This document shows, piece after piece, positions 44,834 to 56,285 of a DNA stretch of 64,000 bases. A program made the translations under genes and the position numbers. Position 1 is the stretch's first letter, and each line of letters opens with the position of its first letter. The notes under the pieces were generated by a model. That model was not told the DNA's origin. It searched no databases and saw nothing but the letters and a program-made list of their open reading frames with translations. The DNA is from Erythrophleum ivorense (lineage: Eukaryota > Streptophyta > Magnoliopsida > Fabales > Fabaceae), in the NCBI GenBank assembly GCA_026724425.1, contig JAIUCV010000003.1, positions 53,322,477-53,386,476 of the forward strand, written 5' to 3'.

Positions 44834-47738
44834 GGAGGAGATTTGAAAGAACTCATAGGAGCATGGAATAGAGCTCTTGAAAAGCTAGTAAATAAGGTAA
44901 GAAACCATGGACTTCTCTTGCTTCATCTTGGTTTCTACTCTTAGTCATGTTTGGATCAATCCTAACCCACTTAAAGGAAAATGAATGCTGACCTTAGCAA
45001 GAGAGAAATAGGTGTTTGAGAGTGTAAGAATTAAGAGTAGTCCATTGGAATCAAATGAGAAGCAATGAAGTTCAAGATTGAGAATCTTGGGGTTTTAAGA
45101 TAAATGCTTAAGTCTAATTTTTCCTAGAGATATTCTAGCTTATCTAAGAGCTTGTATGAGTCCATTAGACCTCTAGGAAGATTTTTGAGAGCCATTCCCT
45201 CAAGGAAAAATTAAGTAACTCCATGGGCTCCTTCTATGTACATATCTCGGCCCCAAGGGAGTTGGAACAATTAGGGAGATTTTTTTTTTCATTCCAAGAT
45301 TATAAGAAGCCTAGATATAAATTATAAATGCTAAAGGAACCAATGGATTGAATTTAGAAAGCTTAGTTTGAGAGTTGAGGTTTTAGGTCCTAATTTAGGC
45401 ATAATGAGACAACCTATACTTTAGCTTCCTAGAATGAGTTTGAGAGGGCTTTAATGAGTTTATATGGGGTTATATGGTCTAGAAAGAATGAGAATTGGGA
45501 TCCAAAAGCATGATTTCAAGTGGTTGCTTCAATGTGTCATATATAGACCATAATAGTGATTTAAGACCAAGTGAGCTAGCTTAAAGTTTTATGAAGCTAG
45601 AATTGGTTCCAAGGATTGATTTGAGTCTTATTTGATGTGTCTGGGCTAAGAGAATCAATATCTTCCTAATTGTGTATGTTTGGCTAAGAAGAGCAAGTAA
45701 AGTGCAAAGGGGAAAGCTTGTGTTTCCTAGTCTAAAGTAGCTCTCTAACATTTCTCATAAGCATTCCTTAATTTGTTGCTTGTCTTGGATTACTTGTATA
45801 TATATTTGAATTATAAAATTTATTTATAGCTATTGATTTAGTGTCTTAGTACCATAATGTAATTTGTGAACTTGTTTTGATGTGTAATAGCTTGAATGGA
45901 TTTAGTGATAGCAAAAGTCTCTTGAGATAGGTGAGGAAGAGCCAAAAATCCTTAAAAGTGGGTGAGATAAGGCCAAAAGTCTTAAGAAAGAGTAAGGCCA
46001 AGTCAAAAGTCCTTAAAAATGAGTGAGACAAATCTAAAAGTCCTAAGAATTTGGATAAGGCTAAACTAACAACCCTTAAAGCCTATATTTAAATTGTATG
46101 AACTTGTATGACATAGAAAAATGGTTATGCATGTTTTCTAAAAGGTTTTATGACATTCTTGTATTCCTTGACTTAAAAAAGAATCATATATGTATGTTTG
46201 GAAGGGTAAAAGAGCTATTGGGATTTTTTAAATCTCACTCTTTCCCCCACATATTTATTTTTGCCTAGGTAAAGCTCAAGGACCAAGAGGAAGAGGCAAT
46301 TTGGCTTAAGGTGGAAAGATTGACACTATAATAGGAATTTTTGGTACTTGGATATCAAGAGTTTTGTACAAGAGTTGTATGTATGATGTAAATGGTTGAA
46401 CATATGTAAAAACATGTATTTATGATGAATGAAAGGATTTTAGAACCAATTGTGTATATATGTATGTATTTTTTTGACTTCCACATGTTTAATTGAGCAC
46501 TTGTAACTTTGTATGTAAGAGTAAATGAGGAAGTAGTTTTGAGATGCATGAGTAATTAAACCTCTTATACAAGTTTTGTATGCTATTTTTAACCATTCCC
46601 ACGTGCTTAAGAGGTCATCGTTAGGGTAAGAGAGCATTTAAGCTGAATTTGACCCCATTTGAAGTCTAAAAAGTCAATTTTTGCACCCTATACCCTAAGC
46701 TAACTAAATGAGCGAATTTAAGCTTGAAATTTGGTATGAATATAGGTCTCATCTAGATATTTTTTTTAGCTAAGAACTATATTATTTGGAGCTCTAGAGA
46801 ATTAATTATGAATTTTCAAAGTTGAGACAATTATGTAGATTTGGTCAAGACATTGTTCATATGGTTAGTTTAGATTTATATGTCATCTGATGGCCAAATG
46901 ATATCCAATACTCATAAAATTTTATAGGCATAAATTAGACATAATAAAATTTCTATAGCAATTGAGAGCATCCCAATTGGATGCTTGTAGAAGGAGAACT
47001 GAATTTTTAAAGTTAGAGGATAGTACCAGTAATACAAATAAACCTTTGGTATTGTTTCGCTAAATTTCATGGTCCAATTAATGTTTTTGTGATTTGGAAT
47101 TATTTTCATCATTAGTAGATATCCACAGCTTTCTAGAATGGTATGGTTTGCTTGATTTTGATTTTTTAGAACTAGTTATAAATTTTCAAAGTTCATAGTA
47201 GAAACTATGATAGCAAACCCAAGAGCAACTATGGTTTTTCTCCAAGTTTGATTCTAAATTCGAGATTCTTGAGATGAATTGTGATGTTTATGATTTGAAT
47301 AGATATGTTATGGACATAAAATGATATTTGTAAGTCTATATGGTACCAAAAGCTAAGAATGATGTTTATGGCCTTCCATTTATGCATGTAATTTTGGATA
47401 ACATTACATGTTTCTTGCAAATAGTGCTTGATCCTTGACGTAAGCCTCCAAATGTAGTAATTTTGATATGTTTAAGTATGTTATGGATGAAAAAGATTTG
47501 AGGTAAATTTAAGTGACTCATGTGGGCAAAATTGAATAATTTCGGTATCCATACACTTGATTTCTGTTGCTAAAGTATGCAAGCTCCATGCAAATGAGTA
47601 TGTAATGCTTTGAATATTATGATATGGGGTGTATAAACTTATGGCATTACGACACTTAAGGAAAGGGAACTCTTCCTCTATACCATAATATCCTGATGTC
47701 ATTTATATTGCTCAATTATCTCTAATTAGGGCATTACA
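44834..47738 (+). mobile_element. Long-LTR copy, sense, 5'-truncated
   Basis: It begins abruptly at the 5' edge of the antisense copy, in what corresponds to the middle of the LTR, and runs to a ...AGGGCATTACA end at 47738. It includes the CCAAAAGTCC array (45893-46080) and the GGGATTTTTTAAATCTCAC hairpin (about 46220). The two copies meet head to head at 44833/44834, which suggests insertion of one into the other followed by deletion. Confidence 0.7.
45893..46080 (+). repeat. CCAAAAGTCC minisatellite, sense copy
   Basis: Five ~35-bp units, for example GAGATAGGTGAGGAAGAGCC then AAAAATCC, and GAGATAAGGCCAAAAGTC. Confidence 0.8.
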
Positions 47739-49318
47739 TCATGCTTTATGGGCATCTATACTAAGGATAATAGTGCTTTCTAATACGCTTATTCATATCA
47801 CCTCTACATCTATTCTTAATTCATTATGTCCTCGGTTTTGAAATTGTCACATGCTTTCTCTGTTACTTTTACTATCCCTTTACTCATATGAAAAAGGTTA
47901 TTTGTTACTCATTTATTTCCTTATTCTTGTTCTGCTTCTCTATGCTCAAGAGTATTTTTATTCCTCCCGAGTTTACCTTTACTTACTCACTTTCTACAAA
48001 ATGGGGAGGTCTAATTCCTCTTATTCTCTTTCTTTATTCTTAACTAGACTATTCCTCTGCATTAAATTATTCCATGTGAACCCTAGAGTTTGCTCTCTTT
48101 AAAGCTTTTAGCTTATATTGCCACTTTACATAAATCTGGACTCACTTTCTTAGGTAACTTTTAATTTCTCTCTAGCTTTCCTAGGAGCACTGAGGCACTA
48201 ACTGCTTGCCTAAAGTCTACTTCTCTCTACATTTGATCTGAGCTAGGTCTTCTTTTTGCTTGAACTTTCCACTTTCATCTTTAGGAACATAATTTACCAA
48301 TTTTGAGATTTTGCTAACTCAATTTAGGTTACACATTTCCAATATCCTTAATTTAAATTACTGGCAACTTTATGCACCGTTTAGTACCCTTACTGCTCAT
48401 GAGCTTTTACATTGCATCAATTTCATATTAGGGAAGTTCATCTGGTTAGCTACTAAACCCTTATCTGTCAACTTTTACTATGCTTATTCTATTAACTTCC
48501 ATTTAGTCATTACTAAAGCGAAGATATCTCTTTCTATATGTTAGCTTCTTAACTCTTCCTGGCTTTCCCATATCTTTGTAATTGTTAATCAGGGGTCTAT
48601 CCCTTAGAGGTTTATGCTAACCATTAACTGGGTGGTCCTCTATCTCTTTACATCTTATTTTCCTCTCATCAACCTAGGGAGAACCTTTATTTAGTTTTTG
48701 TTCTAAATTATTTTCTCTTTAGGTTGAGGTTCTCTTTTCTACTTATCTCGCATTGCTTGGAAAACTTTATTTATTACTTTTCTTAGGCTTTAGCTTATGC
48801 TTAACCTAAGGTACTTATCTCCCTAAGGCTGCAACTTACTATAGGTCTAATTAACTCACACAGGCTTATCATAAACTGTTATTAGACTTTTTAAAATTTT
48901 TCTTTTTCTCTTTTTTGAATTTTTGACCCTGAGTTATTCATATTTATTTAAAGGCACCATCTCTAAGGAATACCCTTTTTATACACTCATCTTATTCCTT
49001 TACATATATACTTGTAACATGTTCTAAGTGTTTGGAGTTTATAATGTTAGCCCGTCATTCGCTGTCACACAGAGTAGCATCCTAGGTTGGAGTTAATGCC
49101 TTGTGGACAAGTCTCAACAACCTTACTACTTATGTGCCTAATATTCTACTCTAGTTACTACTCAATCTTAAATATTCCTAGGCTTAGTCATAAAACATGT
49201 TAATCTCTTTCTTAGACTCATGCACTAAACTCGCTTGATGTAGTAGCACCAAAAGAGCTTACTGAGCATGAAAGTGGACCTAATGGAGGATATGGTACTA
49301 AGCTGTAGACCCAAGGAT
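47739..49318. other. Pyrimidine-rich unassigned stretch
   Basis: About 1.5 kb with a marked excess of C and T on the + strand, notably 47.85-49.0 kb. It has no long open frame and no similarity I recognise. Because it lies just upstream of a gypsy C-terminal fragment, it may be badly decayed retrotransposon interior, but I cannot show this. Confidence 0.3.
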
Positions 49319-49545
49319 ATGATTTGCAAATTAAAACCTAAGAGTTCAAGTTAAAGGTGCCTAAGAATCCATTACAAGGCATAGGAGGCCCAACAACGAG
49401 AGTTAGGACTAAAGCAATAAAAGAGGCCTTTAATTGTTTAATTTATAGGCTCCATGATTTAGAACCCATTCATTTGAGTCAAGAGAGGGCCCAAGAGGAT
49501 ATAAAAGGTGTGATTATGCTTATCATTTTACAAGAGAAGTGCTAA
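49319..49545 (+). pseudogene. C-terminal tail fragment of a gypsy polyprotein
   Basis: The frame contains GGPTTRVRTKAIKEAFNCLI, matching the GPxTRARAK..KEAL tail found after the integrase in many plant Ty3/gypsy polyproteins. It ends in a stop at 49545, just before the LTR. Integrase is not preserved upstream. Confidence 0.65.
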
Positions 49546-49555
49546 GGCCAAATGC

Positions 49556-50200
49556 GACTCCAATTGCAAGAGATTAAGAATTGCATGCCAACCATATAAC
49601 TTTTAATAAAGCATATGCATCCTATGTGTCTACTTAAAAGGGCTGATCAATTTTAGGTTGGATTTTTTTTTTATAAATTTTGTTTTTACTTATTTTATTA
49701 TTTTTAGGACTTGGTCAAAGATCTTTTCTTAGAGATTAAGCTGAAATTAGTTTCCTAGTCTTCTTCCTTAATTTTAGGCACCATTTAAAGAGATTTCTGA
49801 TCAAATTTTGACCATGTTGATGGTGTTGATTTAATGCTGAATAATTAATTACGAATTTTAGCATTTATTTTTAAGGTTTTAGACTTTTGGAAACTTTGCC
49901 TATAAAAGGCTTTCTCTTGTACTTTATTTTTAACTTATGAATGAATTTGAGTATTATTCAATCTTCTATAAGGCTTTTACTTATTTGTGTTCTTTAAGAG
50001 TTCACGTGACTTATCAAAGGATTGGTCATCCTTTATGGCATCATTGACTAGAGTTCTAAGAAATAAGTTCTCTTAGGGTTCTACCTCAGACCAACAATCT
50101 TTTTGTGTGCTTTCGTTTTTGTGTGAGACGTAACTGATCTTGGGTAATCAACATGTGTTCCAAGGTCCCAGGGGCAAGGTTCCTAAAGGGTCTTGTATCA
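49556..50200 (+). mobile_element. LTR of the degenerate gypsy element
   Basis: The right edge is ...TCTTGTATCA at 50200, immediately before the primer-binding site. The left edge is approximate, after the polyprotein tail that stops at 49545. It carries a TATA box (TATAAAAG at 49901-49908) followed by about 280 bp of likely R/U5. A gypsy tail lies upstream and a PBS plus gag downstream. The LTR therefore serves two element bodies, as in tandem copies sharing one LTR, or marks a rearrangement. Confidence 0.6.
49901..49908 (+). promoter_or_regulatory. TATA box of the gypsy LTR
   Basis: CCTATAAAAGGC, a consensus plant TATA box, lies about 290 bp before the LTR end, at the usual U3/R position. 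Confidence 0.6.
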
Positions 50201-50220
50201 TTTTGATATCAAAGCAAGGT
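50201..50220 (+). other. Retrotransposon primer-binding site (initiator Met tRNA type)
   Basis: TTTTGATATCAAAGCAAGGT directly follows the LTR end and resembles the usual TGGTATCAGAGC complement of initiator methionine tRNA, with G-to-A changes at two or more positions. Confidence 0.65.
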
Positions 50221-51940
50221 TTTGCTAGTCTCAAAGGTAACTCTTTACCATCCTCTTTTTCAATCTTTTATCCATCCCCTTTTCTTCTTCTTTAGTTGTG
50301 TTGCTATCTGTTTCATCTTGTTTTTTTAGTAGCCATTTTTTGTGTTTCCGATTGAGATTTTTGACATGCAGTATGTCAGTTTCATAGTTTAAGATCTCTT
50401 CTATCTTCTTATTTTAGAAACACCACAATCATAATTTTTTATTTTAAGTTATAACCATTTGAAATTTCGTCATCTCTGAGTTTTTCTTGTCCAATTTTTT
50501 TGTGGCTGTTTTGTATGTTGATTCTTTTTCTTTTGCTTGTTGTTTTGTGATTCTCATCCCATCCCATCCATCAATTCGTGCCTTTCATTCCTCTATCTTA
50601 CCATCATTTTATCTTCCATTGTTTTGTGCATTATGCATCATTCATCTCACCATCTTCTTCTATCCACCATGCATCCTTGTGTACCATGTTCTTGCTAATC
50701 ATTAATGTGAATACTTTTCTATTTTGAGTAAGTGAGTTTTAAAAAAAAGCAACAAAAAAAAAAAAGAAAGAGAAAAAGAAGTACAAAAAAAGGGGCAAAA
50801 AAATTTAGAAACAAAAAAGAAGAAACAAAAAGTGTGCAAACTTTCAAAATTGAAAGGTTGTGTTTGCTAGAAAATTTTCTAAGCTTGTGCAAGAGTGCTT
50901 TGCCAAAAAGTGTCCAAATTTTGTGTTCTAATTGTGCTAAAACTATATCTCTTGGCTGAAATTTGATCTCAAGTTTCAATTTTTTTTTGTGCTTGATTCT
51001 TGCTAGCTTATTTTCACATTTTTTTAAAGACTTGTTCTTGCTAAAGTTCTAACATTTCTTGAGTTCTATCTTGTTTAAAGTGCACCATACCCCTATTTTG
51101 TAAGATTTGAGGTATAATCTTCCCTATTTCTTCATTGAAGTCCAATAGTTTCCTTTTCTCATCTTCTTAGTTTCCAAATTTGTGTTATTTCCTCTAATTC
51201 TTGACTTATAAGTGTAGGAAAATTTTCCATATTTGTGATGTTTGATGTGCATTACATAAAAAGATGGTTACTTACATTTAGTGGTAAGGTTTCTTTTTCC
51301 TCCCAAATTTTCATTTCCCCATTACTTCTCTTTATTAGTTTTATTTTCATTTCACCCTTGCTTCCTTTCATTCTTCTTTATGTGCCACCTTGTTGTCTTT
51401 GCCACAAGGTATAGTCTTTTCTTACTTCATTTCCTTATTCTTAAGTTAGCTTATCTCCTCTTTTGATTTCCATTCTAAATCTTAAAGCTAACTTATCTTT
51501 TCTTCTTCTTTTGTTTTCAAACCTTGTGGATCCTTGTTTCTCCATCCTTTCTTGACTCTTCAAGTTAGGTTTAGGTCAAGTTTGGTTCCTTGCTCTTTCT
51601 TTCATTTCGCCTCCTTTCCCTTTCTTCTTTATGTCCTTTTTGTTACTTTTGTTGTGTTAATTGCTTGTCACATATTTCCAGCACACACCTCCTTTTATGT
51701 GGTTGTTGTTAAGAGCCTAGAATTGCTTATGTTTAGAAACTCTTGCTTGTGAATGCCACTAATATAATCTTTTCTTATTGATTTGCTTTGTAACTTGCTT
51801 AGAACACTTATAAGAAGCAAATTGTTTAGTGGTAAAAGACTAGAGTGTACCATCTTGATAAAAACTAATTATTTTTTAGAGTAAACACGAGTGAATTGCT
51901 ATTATTGAGTATAAACATGTAAGTTAGTGAGTTGCGAGGT
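50221..51940 (+). other. Leader/untranslated region of the gypsy element
   Basis: T-rich sequence between the primer-binding site and gag, with an A-rich tract at 50739-50825. No protein-like frame is recognised. Its position makes it the element's 5' leader. Confidence 0.5.
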
Positions 51941-51949
51941 ATTATATTT

Positions 51950-54900
51950 TTCTTTGCTTGTTTTCATGCAAACTAATATTTCAAGATGCCTAAAAAATCT
52001 GAGCACAATAACTTTGACATTAAAGTTTAGATTGGGAGCTGTCCAAGGTACTCTTGAGAAACTTAGTGCCAAGTTAGATGATGTGGAGTCTTCTTCCAAT
52101 ATAAGGACCCATAGGATGCGAGCTTGGGTGGAAGTTGATGATGATGCTGAGTTTGACTTTGGGGAGTCCCATACTCAGAGAGGTAGACAATCATCGTCCA
52201 ATAAGGATAGTGGTATTAGCAACATCAAGATGAAGATTCCCTTATTCCCGAGGCAAAATGATCTAGACCAGTACTTGGAGTGGGAAAGAAAAGTATAGTA
52301 TATGTTTGAGTGCCACTCATACATTAAGGAAAAGAAAGTAAAGCTTGCTGCAGTGGAGTTTACTGATTATGCTAGCATCTGGTGGGATCAACTCTTACTC
52401 ACCAAAAGACGTATAAGTGAAGCTGTAATTGGGCAGAAGATGAAAACTATCATGTGTAAAGTAGTTTATCCTTAGTTACTACTGTAAAGAATTGCATAAG
52501 AGGCTCTAAAAGCTGAAATAGGGTTCCATGAGTGTGGAGGATTACCATCAAGAAATGAAGAGTGCCATGATTAAGGAAAATGTGGAGGAAGATCATGAGG
52601 CAACCATGGCTCAATTCATCGAGGGCTTGAATCCTGATATAGCTGCCCAAGTTGATTTATAAAATTACCTAGATATGAAAGAGCTCTTATATGGAGCTAT
52701 CAAGGTAGAAAAATAGTTAAGGGCTCAACAAAAGTTAAAATTGACATCTAACTCAAGTTCTTGAGGATTCCAAAGTTTCCTTTAAGCCAAAGACTGATTT
52801 CAAGTCTAAGAAGGAAAGTAAGGTAAAATCCTCTCAGGTTAAAAGTAAAATTGATTCAAAACCTTCCTTTTCTTCTAAACCTACTTCTTCTTCTTCTTTT
52901 TCTTCTTCTCAACTTAGATGTTTTAAATGTAATAGTTTTAGTCATACTACTTTTCAATGTCCTTACAAATAAACTATGATTATTCTTGAGAATGGTGATG
53001 TGACTAACACTAGCAGTAGTCTAAGGAGGGTAAGATGTCACGCTTGACTAATGACTCTGACTTGGAGTTGATTGGAAGTGCAAATGGTAAAGCTCTTGTG
53101 GCTAGGCATACTCTCAACATTCAACCTAAAGAAGATTTCGAGATAGAGCAACATGAGCATATTTTTCATTCTTGATGTTTCATCCATAAGAAGGTATGTA
53201 ATTTGATTATTGATGGTGGTAGCTATACAAATGTGGCTAGTACTTTACTTGTAGAAAAGTTGAACTTCCCTACTTTGAATCACCCTACCCCTTATAAATT
53301 ACAATGGCTTAATGATAGTGGGGAGGTAAAGGTAACAAAATAGGTGTTTATCTCTTTTTCTATTGGTAATTATCATGATGAGGTTTTTTGTGATGTAGCA
53401 CTCATGTATGTTGGTCACTGGTTACTTGGTAGGCCTTGGAAGTTTGATGGAAAGGTAAAACATAATGGATATAAGAACTATTACTTGTTTGTTTTTAATG
53501 GTAAGACCATTATGTTGACCTCTCTTCATCCTGTTCAAGCATATGAGGATTAGTTAAAAATTGAAAGAAAATGTAAGATGAAAGAGCAAGAAAAGAAAGG
53601 TCAAGCGAGTACGAGTGTTGAAAATGAAAAGAAACAAGAAAAAAGATAGCTAAGTAGAAAGGAAAAGAAAATTAGAGAAAAAATGAAGAAAAGAAAGTGA
53701 GTTTATTTTAGATAGAGGTGAGATCAAAAAAGCTATTATATGTGAAAATATTTTCTTATTACTTTATAAAGATATTTATCTTACTATTGACAATTTTGAT
53801 CACTCTTTGCCTACTAGTGTTACATCTTTGATGTAAGAATTTTGTGACTTGTTCCCTAAGGAAATACTTGATGGATTGCCCCTTTTAAGAGGCATTGAGC
53901 ATTATATATACTTCATCCTTAGGGCATCTATCCCCAATAGACTTGTTTATTGAGCAAATCCAGAGGAGACTAAGAAAATACAACGTCAAGTATAGGAGCT
54001 TATGAAGAAAGTTTTTGTTCGTGAAAGCTTAGGCCATGTGTTGTCCCGATGATTCTTATGCCTAAGAAGGATGGCAAGTAGTGGATGTGTGTAGATTGTC
54101 GTGCCATCAACAAAATAATAGTAAAATATCACTATCCTATCCTTAGTTTAAATGATATGATTGATGGGTTGCATAGTGCATATTTTTTTCTCTAAAATTG
54201 ATCTTAAAAGTGATTACCATCATATTAGGATGAAAGGAGGTGATGAATGGAAAACTGCTTTTAAAACCAAGTTTGGGTTGTATGAATGGTTAGTTATGCC
54301 ATTGGCTTGACTAACGCACCTAGCACTTTTATGGGTTAATGAATCATGTGTTTAGACCTTTCATTGGTAGATTTGTTATGGTTTATTTTGAGGACATTTT
54401 GATTTACTCTAAAAGCCTAGAAGAGCATGTGAGTCATTTCATGATGTATTTATTGTTCTTAGGGACAATAGACTCTTTGCCAATTTAGAGAAATGCTTTT
54501 TTTGTTAGATTCTATGGTTTTTCTTAGTTTTGTTGTAGGAGCTTGTGGCATACAAGTGGATGAGGAAAAGGTCAAAGCAATCCAAAAGTGGCCTACTCCA
54601 AAGAATGTGAGTGAAGTAAGAAGTTTCGATGGATTGACGAGCTTCTATAAATGGTCCGTGAAGGACTTCTCTACCCTTGCTGCCCCTTTGAATGATTTGG
54701 TAAGAAAGAATGTGGTATTCAAGTAAGGTAAAGCATAAGAGCATGCTTTTAACACACTAGAGGAAAAGCTAACTAATGCCTTTATACTTGTGTTGCTTGA
54801 TTTTACTAAGGTGTTTGAAGTTAAGTGTGCTTCTAGTATAGGCATAAGTGGTGTGTTGATGCAGGATTTCTAAACTTATTACATATTTCAGTAAGAAATT

Positions 54901-55085
54901 GAGTAGTCCTACTTTAAATTATTCCATATATGATAAAGAGTTATTGTATGCCTTGAAATGGACTAGAAACTTGGCAGCATTATTTGTGGCCTAAAGAATT
55001 TATTATCGATTCTAATCATAAGAGTCTTAAGCTTTTTAAGTCTTAGGATAAATTGAACAAAAGACATTTAGGTTGGCTCCTCCGT
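51950..55085 (+). pseudogene. Decayed Ty3/gypsy gag-pol (gag, protease, RT, RNase H)
   Basis: Gag (about 52050-52980) shows KIPLFPRQNDLDQYLEWE, KKVKLAAVEFTDYASIWWDQ and a complete CCHC knuckle CFKCNSFSHTTFQC near 52917. Protease (53190-53560) has the active-site-like IIDGGSY and the family motif WLLGRPWKFDGKV. RT (about 53840-54500) has PMILMPKKDGK, FFSKIDLKSDYHHIRM and KTAFKTKFGLYEWLVMP. Its catalytic box reads YFEDILIY instead of YFDD, so one metal-binding aspartate is lost. The connection region has VDEEKVKAIQKWPTPKNVSE. RNase H (54740-55080) has YFSKKLSSPTLNYSIYDKEL. Multiple stops and frameshifts (for example in-frame stops after WERKV and VKVTK) show that it is dead. Integrase was not found. 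Confidence 0.88.
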
Positions 55086-55655
55086 TCCCATAAGGCAGAT
55101 GGGTGTATGTGATACACAACATCTAGATCATATCATGTGACGAATGGTTCACACTATCTTAGTCATTTTTGTAGTGACAGAAGATTAGGAATCTCCTTAA
55201 TATCCTACAAGAGGGATGCCTCCTCCGTTCCCATGAGGCAAAGACCGAGACATGTTGACATATTCTTTTTTATGAATAGGGACTGACTATCATAGATCTT
55301 TTTGTTACTTAAGGTTTTCTTTTGTGTTGCTTTAGGATGAATCCCCAATGGTTTTTATATAGTTTATACTATTATAGACTCACTCCCTTATTTTTAAACA
55401 AATGATTAATATGTACTAATGGTAGTATATTTTCATCATATGTCATTATTTGCCACGTTAAAATAGGCTTAGTTGATGAGTTGTAAAATTCTATACTGTG
55501 AAAGAATATTTAAAAGGCAAGGTAATTAGATATAAATGAATTAGTATCTTACACTATAAAAAAAAATTTACTAAAAATGGGTAAACAAAAGAGGGTGTTA
55601 CAATCTATAATTCATTGGTGTAAAAGTAACTAATTTAAAAGATGCTTAATTAAGT
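55086..55655. other. Unassigned sequence after the gypsy RNase H
   Basis: The word CTCCTCCGTTCCCAT(A/G)AGGCA occurs twice, at about 55077 and 55206, the first overlapping the end of the RNase H homology. This suggests a small duplication at the break where the integrase should begin. Nothing else is recognised. Confidence 0.4.
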
Positions 55656-56285
55656 ATAAAGGCATCAATCAATAATGCATTATTATAATAAAAAAATGGA
55701 TAAGCGTGCTTGAGTCATAATCAACTTAACCATATTAAGTAAAGTTCTATTATTTTCTTAGCAACTCCATTTTGTTGTAAAATGCTTGGAATTGTCACTT
55801 ATGTCATAATTCCTTTAACTTCATAGAACTTTTTAAACTAATTTGACAAATATTCACACCCCCAGTAAAAACTCATAGTTTTAATCTTCTTACTTATTTA
55901 ATTCTCAACTGTATTCATATCATATCTAAAGCACTTAAATGCTTCTAACTTATAGGAGATTAATGAATTTGACTAGATTACAAATAATCACCAATAGATA
56001 TAATGAAGTACTAAGTTTTATGTCTTGCCCTCATATTCTTTGGACCATATATTTTAGAATGAATCAATTGTAATGGATATCTAGTTCTAGTTCTTTTTTC
56101 AAATGGTTTTCTATTTGCTTTACCTACTAGGCAAATTCTTATAATGACATTTCTAAAATAGAGATAGATCTTGGCATCTCTTATTTTGCCAATCTATTCA
56201 TTCTCCCTTCATATATAAGGACTAGCCTAGCATGTCAACCATTTACATCAAAAACAAGTTGCAAGCAGAGGAAAGAAAAAAGTAA
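55656..56285 (-). pseudogene. Ty1/copia integrase relic
   Basis: The minus strand around 56140-55960 reads CLVGKANRKPFEKRTRTRYP and LQLIHSKIYGP, matching the GAG-pre-integrase tail and start of the copia integrase core. The usual LIHSDICGP has lost its catalytic Asp (D to K). Further on, FYNKMELLRK recalls the PQQNGVAERKN motif in another frame. There are several stops and frameshifts. No LTRs or RT were seen with it. Confidence 0.75.

Noticed and set aside
50719..50979. Lysine-rich and Phe/Leu-rich frames at 50.7-51.0 kb
   Set aside because: Both are shadows of an A-rich tract in the retrotransposon leader.
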